This document shows positions 1 through 11,043 of a stretch of DNA of 64,000 nt, piece by piece; position 1 is the stretch's first letter, and every line of letters starts with the position of its first letter. Both the position numbers and the translations under genes were made by a program. Source of the stretch: RUG14300 sp964561145 (lineage in GTDB: Bacteria > Bacillota > Clostridia > Christensenellales > CAG-1252); the NCBI GenBank assembly GCA_964561145.1, contig CAZLNZ010000015.1, positions 1-64,000 of the forward strand, in the 5' to 3' direction. The notes below the pieces were generated by a model that ran no database searches, was not told the DNA's origin, and saw only the letters and a list, made by a program, of their open reading frames with translations.

Positions 1-3000
1 AGAGCCTACGCTATAACTACAAGTATAGCCGATAGTTCCTATCTTATCACCCTCAATTAATCCGATAGTATTATAGGAGAATGTAACGCTATCACCATAA
101 TAAATACTCTTGTTGTCCGCACTTATTGTCAATGTCTTTTGTGCTATTGTTACATTATTTTCATTGTCGTTATAAATATAGTTAGTATTTCCGTACCTAG
201 CGGTCAAGGTGTAAGAGCCAGCATTAATAAATTCAGCAGAGTAAGAGATATCCATCTCAACTTGTTCGCCTTTATAATCTTCAAAGTGAGCTTTGATATC
301 CGCAGATTGATTTTCTCTGTTATATGTATAACTATCATTTATTGTCCAATCAACCTCTACTTCACGCACAAGTACTTCCAACTCGCCCTTGTTGACGGTA
401 ACATCGTAGTTAGAATTGTTATCATAGATAACACCTAATATGTATGTTCCAACCGCTGTTTCACCCTTAGTATAGGTAAAGTCAATATACTCGTTTATGC
501 CTTCGGCTACAACACCTTGTGTAGTCTTTTCAAATGTAGGCGCATCATTACCATAGGTTACACTGTATGAACCAACGGTAATGGTAACAGGAGCTTTCTT
601 AATTTCGGCTGTCTTTTCAGAATTGGTAAAGCTGTAGTTGCCGCTGGATTCGGTTGCGGTTAAGGTGTAGATACCGGCATTTTTGAAGGTGGTTTCGTCG
701 CCTTTCTTACAGAGAATGGTTACGGAAGCAGCACCACCATTAACATCGGTGAAGGTTGCAGTGCCTGCACTTTGCTCGTATCCATTATAGGTAAAGCTTG
801 TGACTATCTTACTCCAGTCAACGCTTGTTGTATATTGTTCAATTTCTACAGTCTGTGTACCATTAGAGAAGGAAATATTCTTCTCGGAAGTGGATGCGAC
901 AATAGTATAGGTTCCTGCATTTATAAAGGATGTTACCTCTTTACCATCTTTATAAATGGTTACGGTGACAGGATTAGCCTTTTCAAAACCGGTATAAGTA
1001 CCGCTTATACGGTTTTCACTGGATAAACCAAAGAATCGTTCTTCACCATTGAAAATATATCCTGTTAAGTTCTTCCAGGTTATTTCCTTTACAACTGCTA
1101 ATACGGTAAGTACTGCTGTACTGTATTCAATAGTATAGTTAGAGTTAGTATTTGCCGTAATCTTTAGGTCATATTTTCCTGCATCCATTCCTTGCTGATA
1201 TCCTTCACAAGCAAAAATTATTGTACCAAGAGTATCACCCGATAAAATGTCGCCTTCTTTAACCGTATACTTAAAGTTTTCCAGAGGATCACCATAATAA
1301 ATAGTTGCGTTCTCGATTGTAACGTGTGCAACTCTAGGAGTAACCTTAAAGTCTTTGGTTTTGTCACCGATTATCTCGTAGTTAGTATAAGTAGAAGTTG
1401 CAGTAAGCTTATAATCTCCTGCATCCCACAATACAGCCTTATTTCCATTGCTATCCGCAACAGTAATATCCGAGTAAACTTTCTCTCCGGAGATGATATC
1501 AATAAAGTAAGGTTTAGCATCCTCGCTTAGATCTTTTTTCAAGTATTCTAATGAATTTAGCCAAGTGAAGGAAACATTCTTTTTATTTACGGTAAGGGTT
1601 GCATTGGCAGTTGTTGCATTGGTTATGGTGTAATTGGAATTTGTAACGCTTGCAAAGGTTATGGAATAGGTTCCTACATTGCTACCCTTTGCGTAAGCAT
1701 TGCCAGCGGCATCCTTAACCAAGTATTTCACGGTTAAAGTATCCCCTTCCACTAAACCGACAGAAGAGTCATCTAAACCGAAAGTAGTATAAGAGAAGGA
1801 AGGATTATCTCCCTCAAGAGTGACTTCATCACCATAGGTTATTGAATCAGGAGCATTAATGGTTACTTTAATTGACTTACGTGCAATGGTTACTTCTTTA
1901 CTAGCATCGCTTGCATTTTTGAAGGTGTAGTTACCTGCGTACTCGCTCTTAAAGCTTGCGGTTAAAACATAAGAATCTGCATTGACAAAACCCTTGTTTG
2001 ATGAAACTGTCATTGTCTGATATGTATCATCATATTTCTTAAACCGTGCTACGTTTTTCTCTAATTGGTTGGTTCCATCATATACGATTTCTACATTATT
2101 CCATTCAACGGAAACTGCACGTTGATTTACGATTAACTTGCTAGGTACTACGGTTATTATATAGTTAGGATTGCTGTTATCATAGCGTGCACCAATAGAA
2201 TAGCCATCAGCTGTTACAGCGCTGCCTTGTTTGTAATCACAATCATATACGATGGTTCCTAAGCTTTCATTGTTATATAAGTTGCTTATATTCGCAATAC
2301 TGTATGTTGCATTTTCACCATCTTTTATTACCGCATCTCCGTAGATTATACTTCCGTTTGCAAGCGTTACTGTTACGGCTCGCTTGCTTACGGTTAACTT
2401 GCTAGATACTACGGTTATTATATAGTTAGGATTGCTGTTATCATAGCGTGCACCAATAGAATAGCCATCAGCTGTTACAGCGCTGCCTTGTTTGTAATCA
2501 CAATCATATACGATGGTTCCTAAGCTTTCATTGTTATATAAGTTGCTTATATTCGCAATACTGTATGTTGCATTTTCACCATCTTTTATTACCGCATCTC
2601 CGTAGGTTATACTTCCGTTTGCAAGTTTTACTATTACTGCACGCTGGGTTACGGTAAGAATTGCATCGACTATTTCAGTTACGCTGTAGTTATCACTTAT
2701 AGATTGATAACTTGCTGTTATAGCATAGCCACCACTTATTACAGGACTTCCTTGTATATAAGTGCTAGTCAAATTAATTGTTCCTACTTTATCGAAGCTA
2801 TCTGTTGAATAAATGCCGACTATTTCGGCTATAGTATATTCAGGAGCTAGGTCACCATAGGTTACTTCTTTATTTGCAAGTTTTACTGTTACTTCACGCT
2901 TGTTCACGGTAAGAGTTGCACCGACTATTTCAGTTACGCTGTAGTTATCATTTATAGATTGATAACTTGCTGTTATAGCATAGCCACCACTTATTACAGG

Positions 3001-6000
3001 ACTTCCTTGTATATAAGTGCTAGTCAAATTAATTGTTCCTACTTTATCGAAGCTATCTGTTGAATAAATGCCGACTATTTCAGCTATAGTATATTCAGGT
3101 GCTTCATTACCATATGTTACTTCTTTATTTGCAAGCTTTACTGTTACGGCACGCTTGTTTACGGTAAGAATTGCATCAACTATTTCAGTTACGCTGTAGT
3201 TATCACTTATAGATTGATACTTTGCTGTTATAGCATAACCTCCACTTATTACAGGGTTTCCTTGTTTGTACGTGCTAGTTAAATTAATTGTTCCTACTTT
3301 ATCGAAGCTATCTGTTGAATAAATGCCGACTATTTCGGCTATAGTATATTCAGGAGCTAGGTCACCATAGGTTACTTCTTTATTTGCAAGTTTTACTGTT
3401 ACTTCACGCTTGTTCACGGTAAGAGTTGCACCGACTATTTCAGTTACGCTGTAGTTATCATTTATAGATTGATAACTTGCTGTTATAGCATAGCCACCAC
3501 TTATTACAGGACTTCCTTGTATATAAGTGCTAGTCAAATTAATTGTTCCTACTTTATCGAAGCTATCTGTTGAATAAATGCCGACTATTTCGGCTATAGT
3601 ATATTCAGGAGCTGGGTCACCATAGGTTACTTCTTTGTTTGCAAGTTTTACTGTTACTGAACGCTGACTTACTATTAATGTGCTAGGTACTACGGTTATT
3701 ATATAGTTAGCATTGCTGTTATCATAGTGTGCACCAATAGTATAGCCATCAGCCGTTACAGGGCTACCTTGCTGATAAGTGCAATCATACACAATAGTTC
3801 CTAAACTTTCATTATTATATAGATTGCTTATACTCTTAATTCCATAGGTCGCATTTTCACCGTTCTCAATTACAGCATCACCGTAAGTTATACTTCCGTT
3901 TGCAAGTGTTACTGTTACTGAACGTTGTTTTACAGTAAGAATACCGGCTACTACTTCCACATCGTAGTTATTATCTTCGTTATTATAATAGATATGACTA
4001 CTAGTAAGCGGGTAATTCTTTTTTGCACCCTCACCTACAGTATAATTGTAAGTGATACGAGCATTAAATTTTTCAAGATCAGCTGTAATAACATCCTTTA
4101 CAGTAGGCACAAAATTTGTAATATCATCACCATAAGTTACGGTATGGGTGCCGACAATAATTTTTACTGCCTTAGGTGAAATTTTTATATCCTTGGTGAC
4201 ATTAGTAAAGTCATAGTTATCCTTATCCTCACCTGTGTAAGTGGCGGTCATTCTATAAGTACCTGCATTTTTCATATCGGTGGTACTTGTATATACAATA
4301 TTCTCGCCCTCACCTGTTACAAGCTCGAAGGATATATCCATGCCCTCGGAACCATTTACATGAGCAAAGGTTGCACTGTTTTCAGCCTTTCTATCATTAC
4401 CATCATAGGTAAAGCTTACTTCATTCCAATTAACGCTAACCTCTAATTTTTCAATTACAGCGGTATCTTTATCATGGGTTAAGGAGTAGTTATCTCCTAG
4501 ATCTACGGATAAGGAATAGGTTCCTGCATTTTGGAATATGGTTTCATTGTTCTTTTTATTCAAGAAAGAAATATCAAGATTTCTCGATGTTCCATCATAA
4601 TCGGTTATAGATGCAGTAACTTCGTCCTTCCTCTCTTTACCATCATAGGTGTAAGTTTCTATTACCCAAGTTACAGTTGCATTAAAGGGAGTAACGGTAA
4701 GGGTTGCATCTTCATAACTTATACTGTAGTTAGAGTTGACAGCATTGCTTACAGTAATAGGATATGAGCCTATACCACGTCCTACAGAATAGGTTGTTTT
4801 AATAGTGAAAGAATCTCCTAATGTGTCGCCCGCTACTAAACCATCGGGGTCATATGTTAAGCTCGCTTCTTTACCATATGTAACGCTAGTACTAATTGCC
4901 TTTATGGTCAACGATTTTTGCTTGATGGTAATGACCTTTTCTGACGACTTATAATCATAGTTATCGTTGTCAAAACTTGCAGTCAAGGTATAACTGCCTG
5001 AATTGATAAATTTGGCAGAATATGAGATAGACATCTCGTGGACTTCATCGTAACCGGTGAAGGTTGCTTTGATGTCGGTGGATTGATTCTCACCATTGTA
5101 GGTGTACTCGTTAGCTGTTGTCCAGTTAACCTCTACTTCACGCTTGCTTACCGTTAGCTTTGAACCGGTTACGGAAAGAATATTGTAATTATCGTTTGCT
5201 ACACCTTGAATATTAATATCATAACTACCTACAACCGAACCTACCTTATAATCACAAATATAGCTTATTTTTTCTCCAATAGAATCGCCCTCTACTAGTC
5301 CGTTGGCTGTATAGGTAAAGGTTACTTTGTCACCATAGAAAATGCTCTTTTGATCAACCGATACGGATAAATCTCTTTTTGCAATAGATAATTCCTTTGT
5401 AGGATTGGTAAATTTGTAGTTTGTATTCTTATAGGATGCCGTTAATAGATAGTCACCGGCATTGACAAAATCACTAGAATAAGAAATTGTCATTCTAGTT
5501 GTCTTCTTATCGTAGGTTGTAAAGAGTGCCTTGATATCGGCAGATTGATCGCTTCCGTTATAGATGTACTCTCCTACAACCCATAGTATATCTACAACAC
5601 GCTGGTTAACGGTCAAGGTACCGTCCTTAACGGTTATATCGTAGTTAGGATCGCTTACATCGCTAACAGATACCGTATAGTCACCGATATCTGAGCCTAC
5701 CTTATACTTACTCGTATATCTTATTACGCCTAAGGTATCACCCTCCACCAAGCCATTTAAGGTGCTTGTGTAGGTTACGCCGTCACCATAGGAAATGGTT
5801 TGATTATCTACAGCTAAAGTTAAGGGCTTTTGTGCAATACTTACGGTAGTTGAAACACCCTTATAGCTATAGTTTGCGTCTGCGTAACTTGCGGTAATTG
5901 TATAAGATCCTGCATTGACAAAGTCGGCAGAATAGGAAATCGTCATATCCTTATTGCTTCCGTCGATTGCCATAAATTGTGCCTTATTGCCGTCGCCTTG

Positions 6001-9000
6001 GTCTTTGCCGTTATAGATAAATTCGCCTAAGCTCCATTTAACCTCAACTTCAAGTTGTTCAACGGTCAACTGACCCTTCTTTACGGTTATAATGTAGTTG
6101 GCGTTTTCAACACCGTTTATATCGATAACATAGCTACCGATAGTGTCGCCTACGTTATAGCTACAGTCATAACTTATTATACCTATTGAGTCGCCCTCAA
6201 CTAAGCCCTCTGTTGAATATGTGTAAGTTACGGCTCCACCATAGTCAATTGTCTTGTTATCGGCAGTAACGGTCAAGGCTTTTCTTTCAATACGTGCGGT
6301 ATTCGAAGTGTTAACGTACTCATAGTTAGCATTATCGTATGACGCTTTAAGTTTATAGCTACCTGCCGATAAGAATTCAACTTCATCGTCTCCGCTATAG
6401 TAAGCAATGCTCATGGGCGTTACGACACCGTCATATGATGTAAATTCCGCTTTATTGCCCTTTCCTTGATTTTCGCCGTTATAGGTAAAGTTGCCTACCG
6501 TCCAATTTACGGTTACCTCAAGTTTAGCTACATACAATTCGGCATTGTTTACGGTTATAGCATAGTTGCTGTTTTCAGCTCCGTTTACCTCGATAGGATA
6601 GCTACCGGTATCGGAGCCTACTATGTATGCCGAACCTACTGTGAAATCTCCTAAGGAATCACCCTCTAACAATCCTTCGAGTGTATAAGAATAGATCGCC
6701 TTTTCACCATACTTTATACTCTTATCGGCAACGGTTATGATCAAAGGTCTTTGCACTATGCTTACACTCTTTGTATTATTGTTATAGTCGTAATTGTCGT
6801 TATTGTAACTCGCAGTTAAGATATAATCACCTGCATCGATAAAAGCTCCGGAATAGGAAATCGTCATTTCCTTTTCCATGCCGTCGAAGCCTGTAAATAC
6901 TGCCTTGTTTCCGCTCTTTTGAGCTTGACCGTTGTAAATATAATTACCTACGGTCCAGTTTACCTCTACACCTCTCTTGGCAACGGATAATACACCGTCA
7001 TGCACTGTTATAGCGTAGTTAGCGTTATTTACTCCGTTAAGGATAATATCATAGCTTCCTACATCGGAACCTACTATATAGCTACAGCTGTACTCGATGT
7101 TGCCGATAGAGTCACCCTCTATCAAGCCCTCTTGTGTATAGCTAAAGCTTACACTGTCACCATAGGAAATGTTCTTATTGTCAACAGAAACGACTAAGCC
7201 CTTCCTTGCGATCTCAACCATTCTTTGAGTATCGGAATAATCGTAGTTATCGTTATCGTAACTTGCGGTTAATACATAGCTTCCCGCATTTACAAACTCG
7301 GCAGAATAGGAGATTGCCATCTTCTCACTCTCTCCGTTAAAGGTGGTGAATTCGGCACTGTTATTCGCCTCTTGATTCTTTCCGCTATAGACATAATCGC
7401 CTATAGTCCAATTAACCGTTACAGGTCTCTTATTTACAACCAATAAGCCCTTGTTTACGGTTACGTTATAGTTAGAATTTTCATCATAGGTTGCACCTAA
7501 GGTATAGGCTCCTACAGTGGTTTCTCCCTTGATATAGGTGAAATCCAAAGTATCGTTTATGCTCTCACCCTCTACTACGCCTTCGGTTATCTTTTGGAGG
7601 GTAGGACAGTCGTCACCATAGTTGATTTCACCGCCACGAAGGGTAATGGTAACGTTCTTAGGCAATACCTTTATACTCTTTTGTGAATTCAAAAGGGCAT
7701 AGTTGGCATTGCTAAAACTTGCGATCAGCTTATAGCTTCCTGCATTAATCAACTCTCCGCCTTGAACGGATATACTCAGGCTTTCCTTTTCCCCATCGTA
7801 GTTTGTCATATAGGCGTTAAGGCTATCCTCTTGATTTTGTCCGTTATAAATCAATTCGGGTATTGTCCATACAACACTTACTTCACGTGCGCTTACGGCA
7901 ACAGTGCCGTTAACATAGCTAATTTCATAGTCGGAATTTTCCGCTCCGCTTAAAGATAAAGTGTATTCTCCTACAGGGCTACCCTTTTGATAACTGCAAT
8001 TAAAGGATATATCCCCTATGCTATCTTTGGAGACCAAACCGCTTGCGGAATAGCTGTAGCTAGGAGTGTCGTCTCCGTAGCTTAAAGATAGCGACTTAGG
8101 AGTAAGAGTCAATGCTCTTCTCTTCATTGTTAGGCTAAGTGCCTTATTATCGATTTCATAGTTATCCTCTAGATTCGAGCTTGCGGTTAAACTATAATCG
8201 CCTGCATGGAAGAAATCCTCGCCCGCTTCCGATTGGAATACTATAGTCATTTTCTTGTTAATGCCGGTATATTGCTTAAAGGTAGCGGTTACGCTCTTAG
8301 CTTGGGATTTTCCGTTATAAGTATAGGAATCCGAGTAGTTCCACTCTGCACTTACCTTCAATTTGTTTACGGTTAGAGTCGCATAGGTGTAACTAATCTC
8401 ATAGTTTTCATTGGAAAAACCGCCTACACCAATGGTATAGTTTCCTACGTCGTCACCTATCGAATAGGAGCAAAGGAACTGAGCTTTTCCTATGTTCTCT
8501 TCATCGCCCTCTACCAATCCTTCCATGTTATAGGTATACTCCGGAGCATATGAGCCGAAGTCCACCGACTTATCCTCTGCAACAACGCTCAAGGGCTTAG
8601 GTTGAATTACAACACTTCTTTGAGTGTCATACAAAGTATAATTGTCATCTTCTAGAGTTACACTTGCAAGATACGCACCGGCATTGATAGGATCCTTCTC
8701 AACTCCGTCTAGCGTGTAGCTGATAATTAATCCTATCTCATCACCGTTATACATGCGATAGGAGGCACTGAAGGCACCCTTTTGAGATTTACCGTTATAG
8801 GTGCGTTCGGGAAGGTTCCACTCTACATAAACCTCTCTGGGGGTTACCGTTAAGGTTGCATTATTAACAGTTATACTATAGTTATTATTATCTATATCCT
8901 TAATAGAGATATCATAGCGTCCGATATCGGAACCAACCTCATAGTCGCAAAGGGAGATTATTTCAATGTTATCGGAATCGATAAAGCCCCTTGCAGTATA

Positions 9001-11013
9001 GCTATACTCCGGAACAGCCTCACCATATACTAGCGATAAATTATCCAAAGTAACAGCAGCATTTTTCTTTTCGATACTAACCGTGCGTGCGGTATCGACT
9101 AAGGAGTAGTTCGGATCGGCAGTTGAAGCCCTTACTTCATACTCCCCTGCCAAAATAAACTCAGTGCTAAAAGAGATAATTGCATCTACGTTATGTCTGT
9201 TAATATCGACATAGCTAGCAACTACAGATTCTCCTTGATTTGTGCCGTTATAAACATATTCTCCAATGTTCCAGTTAACCTCTGCCTCTTTGGGAGAAAC
9301 GGTAAAGGTAGCACTCTTTTCTAGTGGTAAAACGTAATTTTTGTTTTCCAATCCGCTTAAGACTACTTCATACTCGCCTACGTTGCTTCCTACCTCATAC
9401 TCAGTCGAATATGAAGGCACGGAAAGGGAATCTCCCTCGAGAAGTTCACCCTTTGTTATAGTGTATCCGAATTTTGCCTCGTCACCGAAAATAATATCAT
9501 CAACGTCAAGAGAATAATCAAGCTCCCTCGGAGAAACTATGATTAATCCGCTCTCAACCTTCTCGATGTTATAGTTGGGGTTTGAAAATCCCTCTAAATA
9601 AACTCTGTACTCTCCGATATTGGAACCCTTAGAATAGTCCGTTACAAATGAAAGGTCACCTAAGGAGTCACCATCGAGAAGATAGCTTACATTATATGTA
9701 AACGAAGGAAGAGAATCACCGTATGTAAGATTCTCACTGTTTACTCTAATCTCTATGCTCTTTTGGGCAACCGTTATTTTTCCGTTCTCGTATACAAGCT
9801 TGTACACGTCGGATTCCGGGAAAGATACCCTTAATGAATACTCACCGACAGATGAACCCTTATTATACTCCGTAGTATAGGTTGCTTCACCTATATCGAT
9901 ATCCTCACCATCGTTAATGGTGTAGGAAAATTCGGGACGCTCGTCACCATAGGTTAGTGCGTGGTTAGAAGCTTTGATAACTAGGGTACCTTTGCTTATT
10001 AATACCTCTATTTCCTTTTCGTTTTCAATAGAATTTCCGTGATAGGAAGTTGTAAGCACAGCCTTTGCCGTATATCTGCCTATTGATAAATCGCTTAATA
10101 CTAAGCTTCCGTCCTCTCTTGCCGAAAGTTCCTCGTCAGCTAAGTACCACTTAACAGAATAGGAGAGATCCTCCAGCTTGTTATAGGACAAGGAGAAGAT
10201 TACCTCTAAATTTCTGCTGTAATCAAAAGTGTTATCCTCGCTATTGGAGGTAAGTGTAAGCTCGGTGCCAATCGGAGCAAGCTTAACATATACGTCGAGA
10301 AGCTCCGGAAGAGGATTATCCATGGATAATGCATTATTGAAATCGGCATCGTAATAAAGACCGTCCAACTTCAAACCCTGTGGGAGTTTTTGTGCAAAAT
10401 TATCGTTAAGCACGGCATCTAGATCGGATAAAGTATCACCTACAAGGCTATCCACGCCAAAAAGTTCGTCTCCGTTTAAAATAAAGTTAACGGATGCCTT
10501 TGTCCTTTCGTATATGGCATTAATAACTTTATCCGCCTTAATGTCGGTATAGTCTGTGTCCCACCCAATAAAGGTGTAGCCCTCTCTTACGGGAGTTTCG
10601 GGAAGAACTGCGGTCCCTTCGTAGTCAACCGACTGTTCCTCTTGCCCGTTGACGGTAATTACTCTTCCATCATAATCTAAAAACCTAACCTTAAAGGTAT
10701 GAACTTCCCATACCGCATAGAGGGTAATGGGCTCGTCCTCATACCCTTGGACGCTAAACTTTTGATTAACCTCGGGATCAAGAGTCCAATATCTAAAGGT
10801 ATATCCCTCTTTTTGAGGAAAATACCTATAGGGAGCCTTATCTTCGCCTTCAGAAGGTGTGATATCCTTGTCACCGTCCATATAGGTGACGTTATCATAG
10901 GATAACGAATCGTAGTCAAAAACAAACTTACATGCAGTCATAAAGCACAATGAAAGTAATATTGTGATGATTACGACAGTTAGTATTCCTTTAAATAGCT
11001 TCGATGTATACAT
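1..11013 (-). CDS. Giant MBG-repeat surface lipoprotein (C-terminus beyond window)
   Basis: An open frame of 3,671 codons runs from an ATG at 11013 to the left edge without a stop, so the true length is unknown. AAGGAGAG lies just upstream of the start. The N-terminus is a hydrophobic signal ending in MTAC, giving a likely lipidated Cys28. Residues about 45-150 hold two InlB B-repeat-like units (GYTF-x-W ... LYAVW and EGYTFIGWD). From about residue 340 the rest is a tandem array of MBG-type units. One type has YGD, then GxxVGEY and NYxxxxxxxxLTV; about 25 of these can be counted. The other has YNGxxQ and NAGxYxxxA; roughly 15 can be counted. The two types mostly alternate, except around 2.1-4.2 kb, where only the first type occurs. 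Such repeats form elongated beta-rich rods in adhesin-like proteins; binding partners are unknown. It is the last visible gene of the operon starting at 26297, 30 bp after the 1,071-residue protein. Confidence 0.9.
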   Translation of the reverse strand, partial: MYTSKLFKGILTVVIITILLSLCFMTACKFVFDYDSLSYDNVTYMDGDKDITPSEGEDKAPYRYFPQKEGYTFRYWTLDPEVNQKFSVQGYEDEPITLYAVWEVHTFKVRFLDYDGRVITVNGQEEQSVDYEGTAVLPETPVREGYTFIGWDTDYTDIKADKVINAIYERTKASVNFILNGDELFGVDSLVGDTLSDLDAVLNDNFAQKLPQGLKLDGLYYDADFNNALSMDNPLPELLDVYVKLAPIGTELTLTSNSEDNTFDYSRNLEVIFSLSYNKLEDLSYSVKWYLADEELSAREDGSLVLSDLSIGRYTAKAVLTTSYHGNSIENEKEIEVLISKGTLVIKASNHALTYGDERPEFSYTINDGEDIDIGEATYTTEYNKGSSVGEYSLRVSFPESDVYKLVYENGKITVAQKSIEIRVNSENLTYGDSLPSFTYNVSYLLDGDSLGDLSFVTDYSKGSNIGEYRVYLEGFSNPNYNIEKVESGLIIVSPRELDYSLDVDDIIFGDEAKFGYTITKGELLEGDSLSVPSYSTEYEVGSNVGEYEVVLSGLENKNYVLPLEKSATFTVSPKEAEVNWNIGEYVYNGTNQGESVVASYVDINRHNVDAIISFSTEFILAGEYEVRASTADPNYSLVDTARTVSIEKKNAAVTLDNLSLVYGEAVPEYSYTARGFIDSDNIEIISLCDYEVGSDIGRYDISIKDIDNNNYSITVNNATLTVTPREVYVEWNLPERTYNGKSQKGAFSASYRMYNGDEIGLIISYTLDGVEKDPINAGAYLASVTLEDDNYTLYDTQRSVVIQPKPLSVVAEDKSVDFGSYAPEYTYNMEGLVEGDEENIGKAQFLCSYSIGDDVGNYTIGVGGFSNENYEISYTYATLTVNKLKVSAEWNYSDSYTYNGKSQAKSVTATFKQYTGINKKMTIVFQSEAGEDFFHAGDYSLTASSNLEDNYEIDNKALSLTMKRRALTLTPKSLSLSYGDDTPSYSYSASGLVSKDSIGDISFNCSYQKGSPVGEYTLSLSGAENSDYEISYVNGTVAVSAREVSVVWTIPELIYNGQNQEDSLNAYMTNYDGEKESLSISVQGGELINAGSYKLIASFSNANYALLNSQKSIKVLPKNVTITLRGGEINYGDDCPTLQKITEGVVEGESINDTLDFTYIKGETTVGAYTLGATYDENSNYNVTVNKGLLVVNKRPVTVNWTIGDYVYSGKNQEANNSAEFTTFNGESEKMAISYSAEFVNAGSYVLTASYDNDNYDYSDTQRMVEIARKGLVVSVDNKNISYGDSVSFSYTQEGLIEGDSIGNIEYSCSYIVGSDVGSYDIILNGVNNANYAITVHDGVLSVAKRGVEVNWTVGNYIYNGQAQKSGNKAVFTGFDGMEKEMTISYSGAFIDAGDYILTASYNNDNYDYNNNTKSVSIVQRPLIITVADKSIKYGEKAIYSYTLEGLLEGDSLGDFTVGSAYIVGSDTGSYPIEVNGAENSNYAITVNNAELYVAKLEVTVNWTVGNFTYNGENQGKGNKAEFTSYDGVVTPMSIAYYSGDDEVEFLSAGSYKLKASYDNANYEYVNTSNTARIERKALTVTADNKTIDYGGAVTYTYSTEGLVEGDSIGIISYDCSYNVGDTIGSYVIDINGVENANYIITVKKGQLTVEQLEVEVKWSLGEFIYNGKDQGDGNKAQFMAIDGSNKDMTISYSADFVNAGSYTITASYADANYSYKGVSTTVSIAQKPLTLAVDNQTISYGDGVTYTSTLNGLVEGDTLGVIRYTSKYKVGSDIGDYTVSVSDVSDPNYDITVKDGTLTVNQRVVDILWVVGEYIYNGSDQSADIKALFTTYDKKTTRMTISYSSDFVNAGDYLLTASYKNTNYKFTNPTKELSIAKRDLSVSVDQKSIFYGDKVTFTYTANGLVEGDSIGEKISYICDYKVGSVVGSYDINIQGVANDNYNILSVTGSKLTVSKREVEVNWTTANEYTYNGENQSTDIKATFTGYDEVHEMSISYSAKFINSGSYTLTASFDNDNYDYKSSEKVITIKQKSLTIKAISTSVTYGKEASLTYDPDGLVAGDTLGDSFTIKTTYSVGRGIGSYPITVSNAVNSNYSISYEDATLTVTPFNATVTWVIETYTYDGKERKDEVTASITDYDGTSRNLDISFLNKKNNETIFQNAGTYSLSVDLGDNYSLTHDKDTAVIEKLEVSVNWNEVSFTYDGNDRKAENSATFAHVNGSEGMDISFELVTGEGENIVYTSTTDMKNAGTYRMTATYTGEDKDNYDFTNVTKDIKISPKAVKIIVGTHTVTYGDDITNFVPTVKDVITADLEKFNARITYNYTVGEGAKKNYPLTSSHIYYNNEDNNYDVEVVAGILTVKQRSVTVTLANGSITYGDAVIENGENATYGIKSISNLYNNESLGTIVYDCTYQQGSPVTADGYTIGAHYDNSNANYIITVVPSTLIVSQRSVTVKLANKEVTYGDPAPEYTIAEIVGIYSTDSFDKVGTINLTSTYIQGSPVISGGYAITASYQSINDNYSVTEIVGATLTVNKREVTVKLANKEVTYGDLAPEYTIAEIVGIYSTDSFDKVGTINLTSTYKQGNPVISGGYAITAKYQSISDNYSVTEIVDAILTVNKRAVTVKLANKEVTYGNEAPEYTIAEIVGIYSTDSFDKVGTINLTSTYIQGSPVISGGYAITASYQSINDNYSVTEIVGATLTVNKREVTVKLANKEVTYGDLAPEYTIAEIVGIYSTDSFDKVGTINLTSTYIQGSPVISGGYAITASYQSISDNYSVTEIVDAILTVTQRAVIVKLANGSITYGDAVIKDGENATYSIANISNLYNNESLGTIVYDCDYKQGSAVTADGYSIGARYDNSNPNYIITVVSSKLTVSKRAVTVTLANGSIIYGDAVIKDGENATYSIANISNLYNNESLGTIVYDCDYKQGSAVTADGYSIGARYDNSNPNYIITVVPSKLIVNQRAVSVEWNNVEIVYDGTNQLEKNVARFKKYDDTYQTMTVSSNKGFVNADSYVLTASFKSEYAGNYTFKNASDASKEVTIARKSIKVTINAPDSITYGDEVTLEGDNPSFSYTTFGLDDSSVGLVEGDTLTVKYLVKDAAGNAYAKGSNVGTYSITFASVTNSNYTITNATTANATLTVNKKNVSFTWLNSLEYLKKDLSEDAKPYFIDIISGEKVYSDITVADSNGNKAVLWDAGDYKLTATSTYTNYEIIGDKTKDFKVTPRVAHVTIENATIYYGDPLENFKYTVKEGDILSGDTLGTIIFACEGYQQGMDAGKYDLKITANTNSNYTIEYSTAVLTVLAVVKEITWKNLTGYIFNGEERFFGLSSENRISGTYTGFEKANPVTVTIYKDGKEVTSFINAGTYTIVASTSEKNISFSNGTQTVEIEQYTTSVDWSKIVTSFTYNGYEQSAGTATFTDVNGGAASVTILCKKGDETTFKNAGIYTLTATESSGNYSFTNSEKTAEIKKAPVTITVGSYSVTYGNDAPTFEKTTQGVVAEGINEYIDFTYTKGETAVGTYILGVIYDNNSNYDVTVNKGELEVLVREVEVDWTINDSYTYNRENQSADIKAHFEDYKGEQVEMDISYSAEFINAGSYTLTARYGNTNYIYNDNENNVTIAQKTLTISADNKSIYYGDSVTFSYNTIGLIEGDKIGTIGYTCSYSVGS
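2129..3931 (-). repeat. Seven-unit near-identical MBG repeat array
   Basis: Seven head-to-tail coding repeats occupy exactly 1,803 bp inside the giant lipoprotein gene. Units of 261 bp (87 codons) lie at 2129-2389, 2390-2650 and 3671-3931. Four units of 255 bp (85 codons) lie between them at 2651, 2906, 3161 and 3416. The first two 261-bp units are almost identical to each other, and so are the 255-bp units. The 255-bp units also show a 510-bp higher-order pattern: units 1 and 3 end alike, and units 2 and 4 begin alike. Elsewhere in the gene the MBG units are clearly diverged. Each unit translates to one YGD-type MBG domain, so copy-number change keeps the frame. Confidence 0.92.
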
Positions 11014-11043
11014 TTTTTCTCTCCTTGTCGATTACCGACGTTA

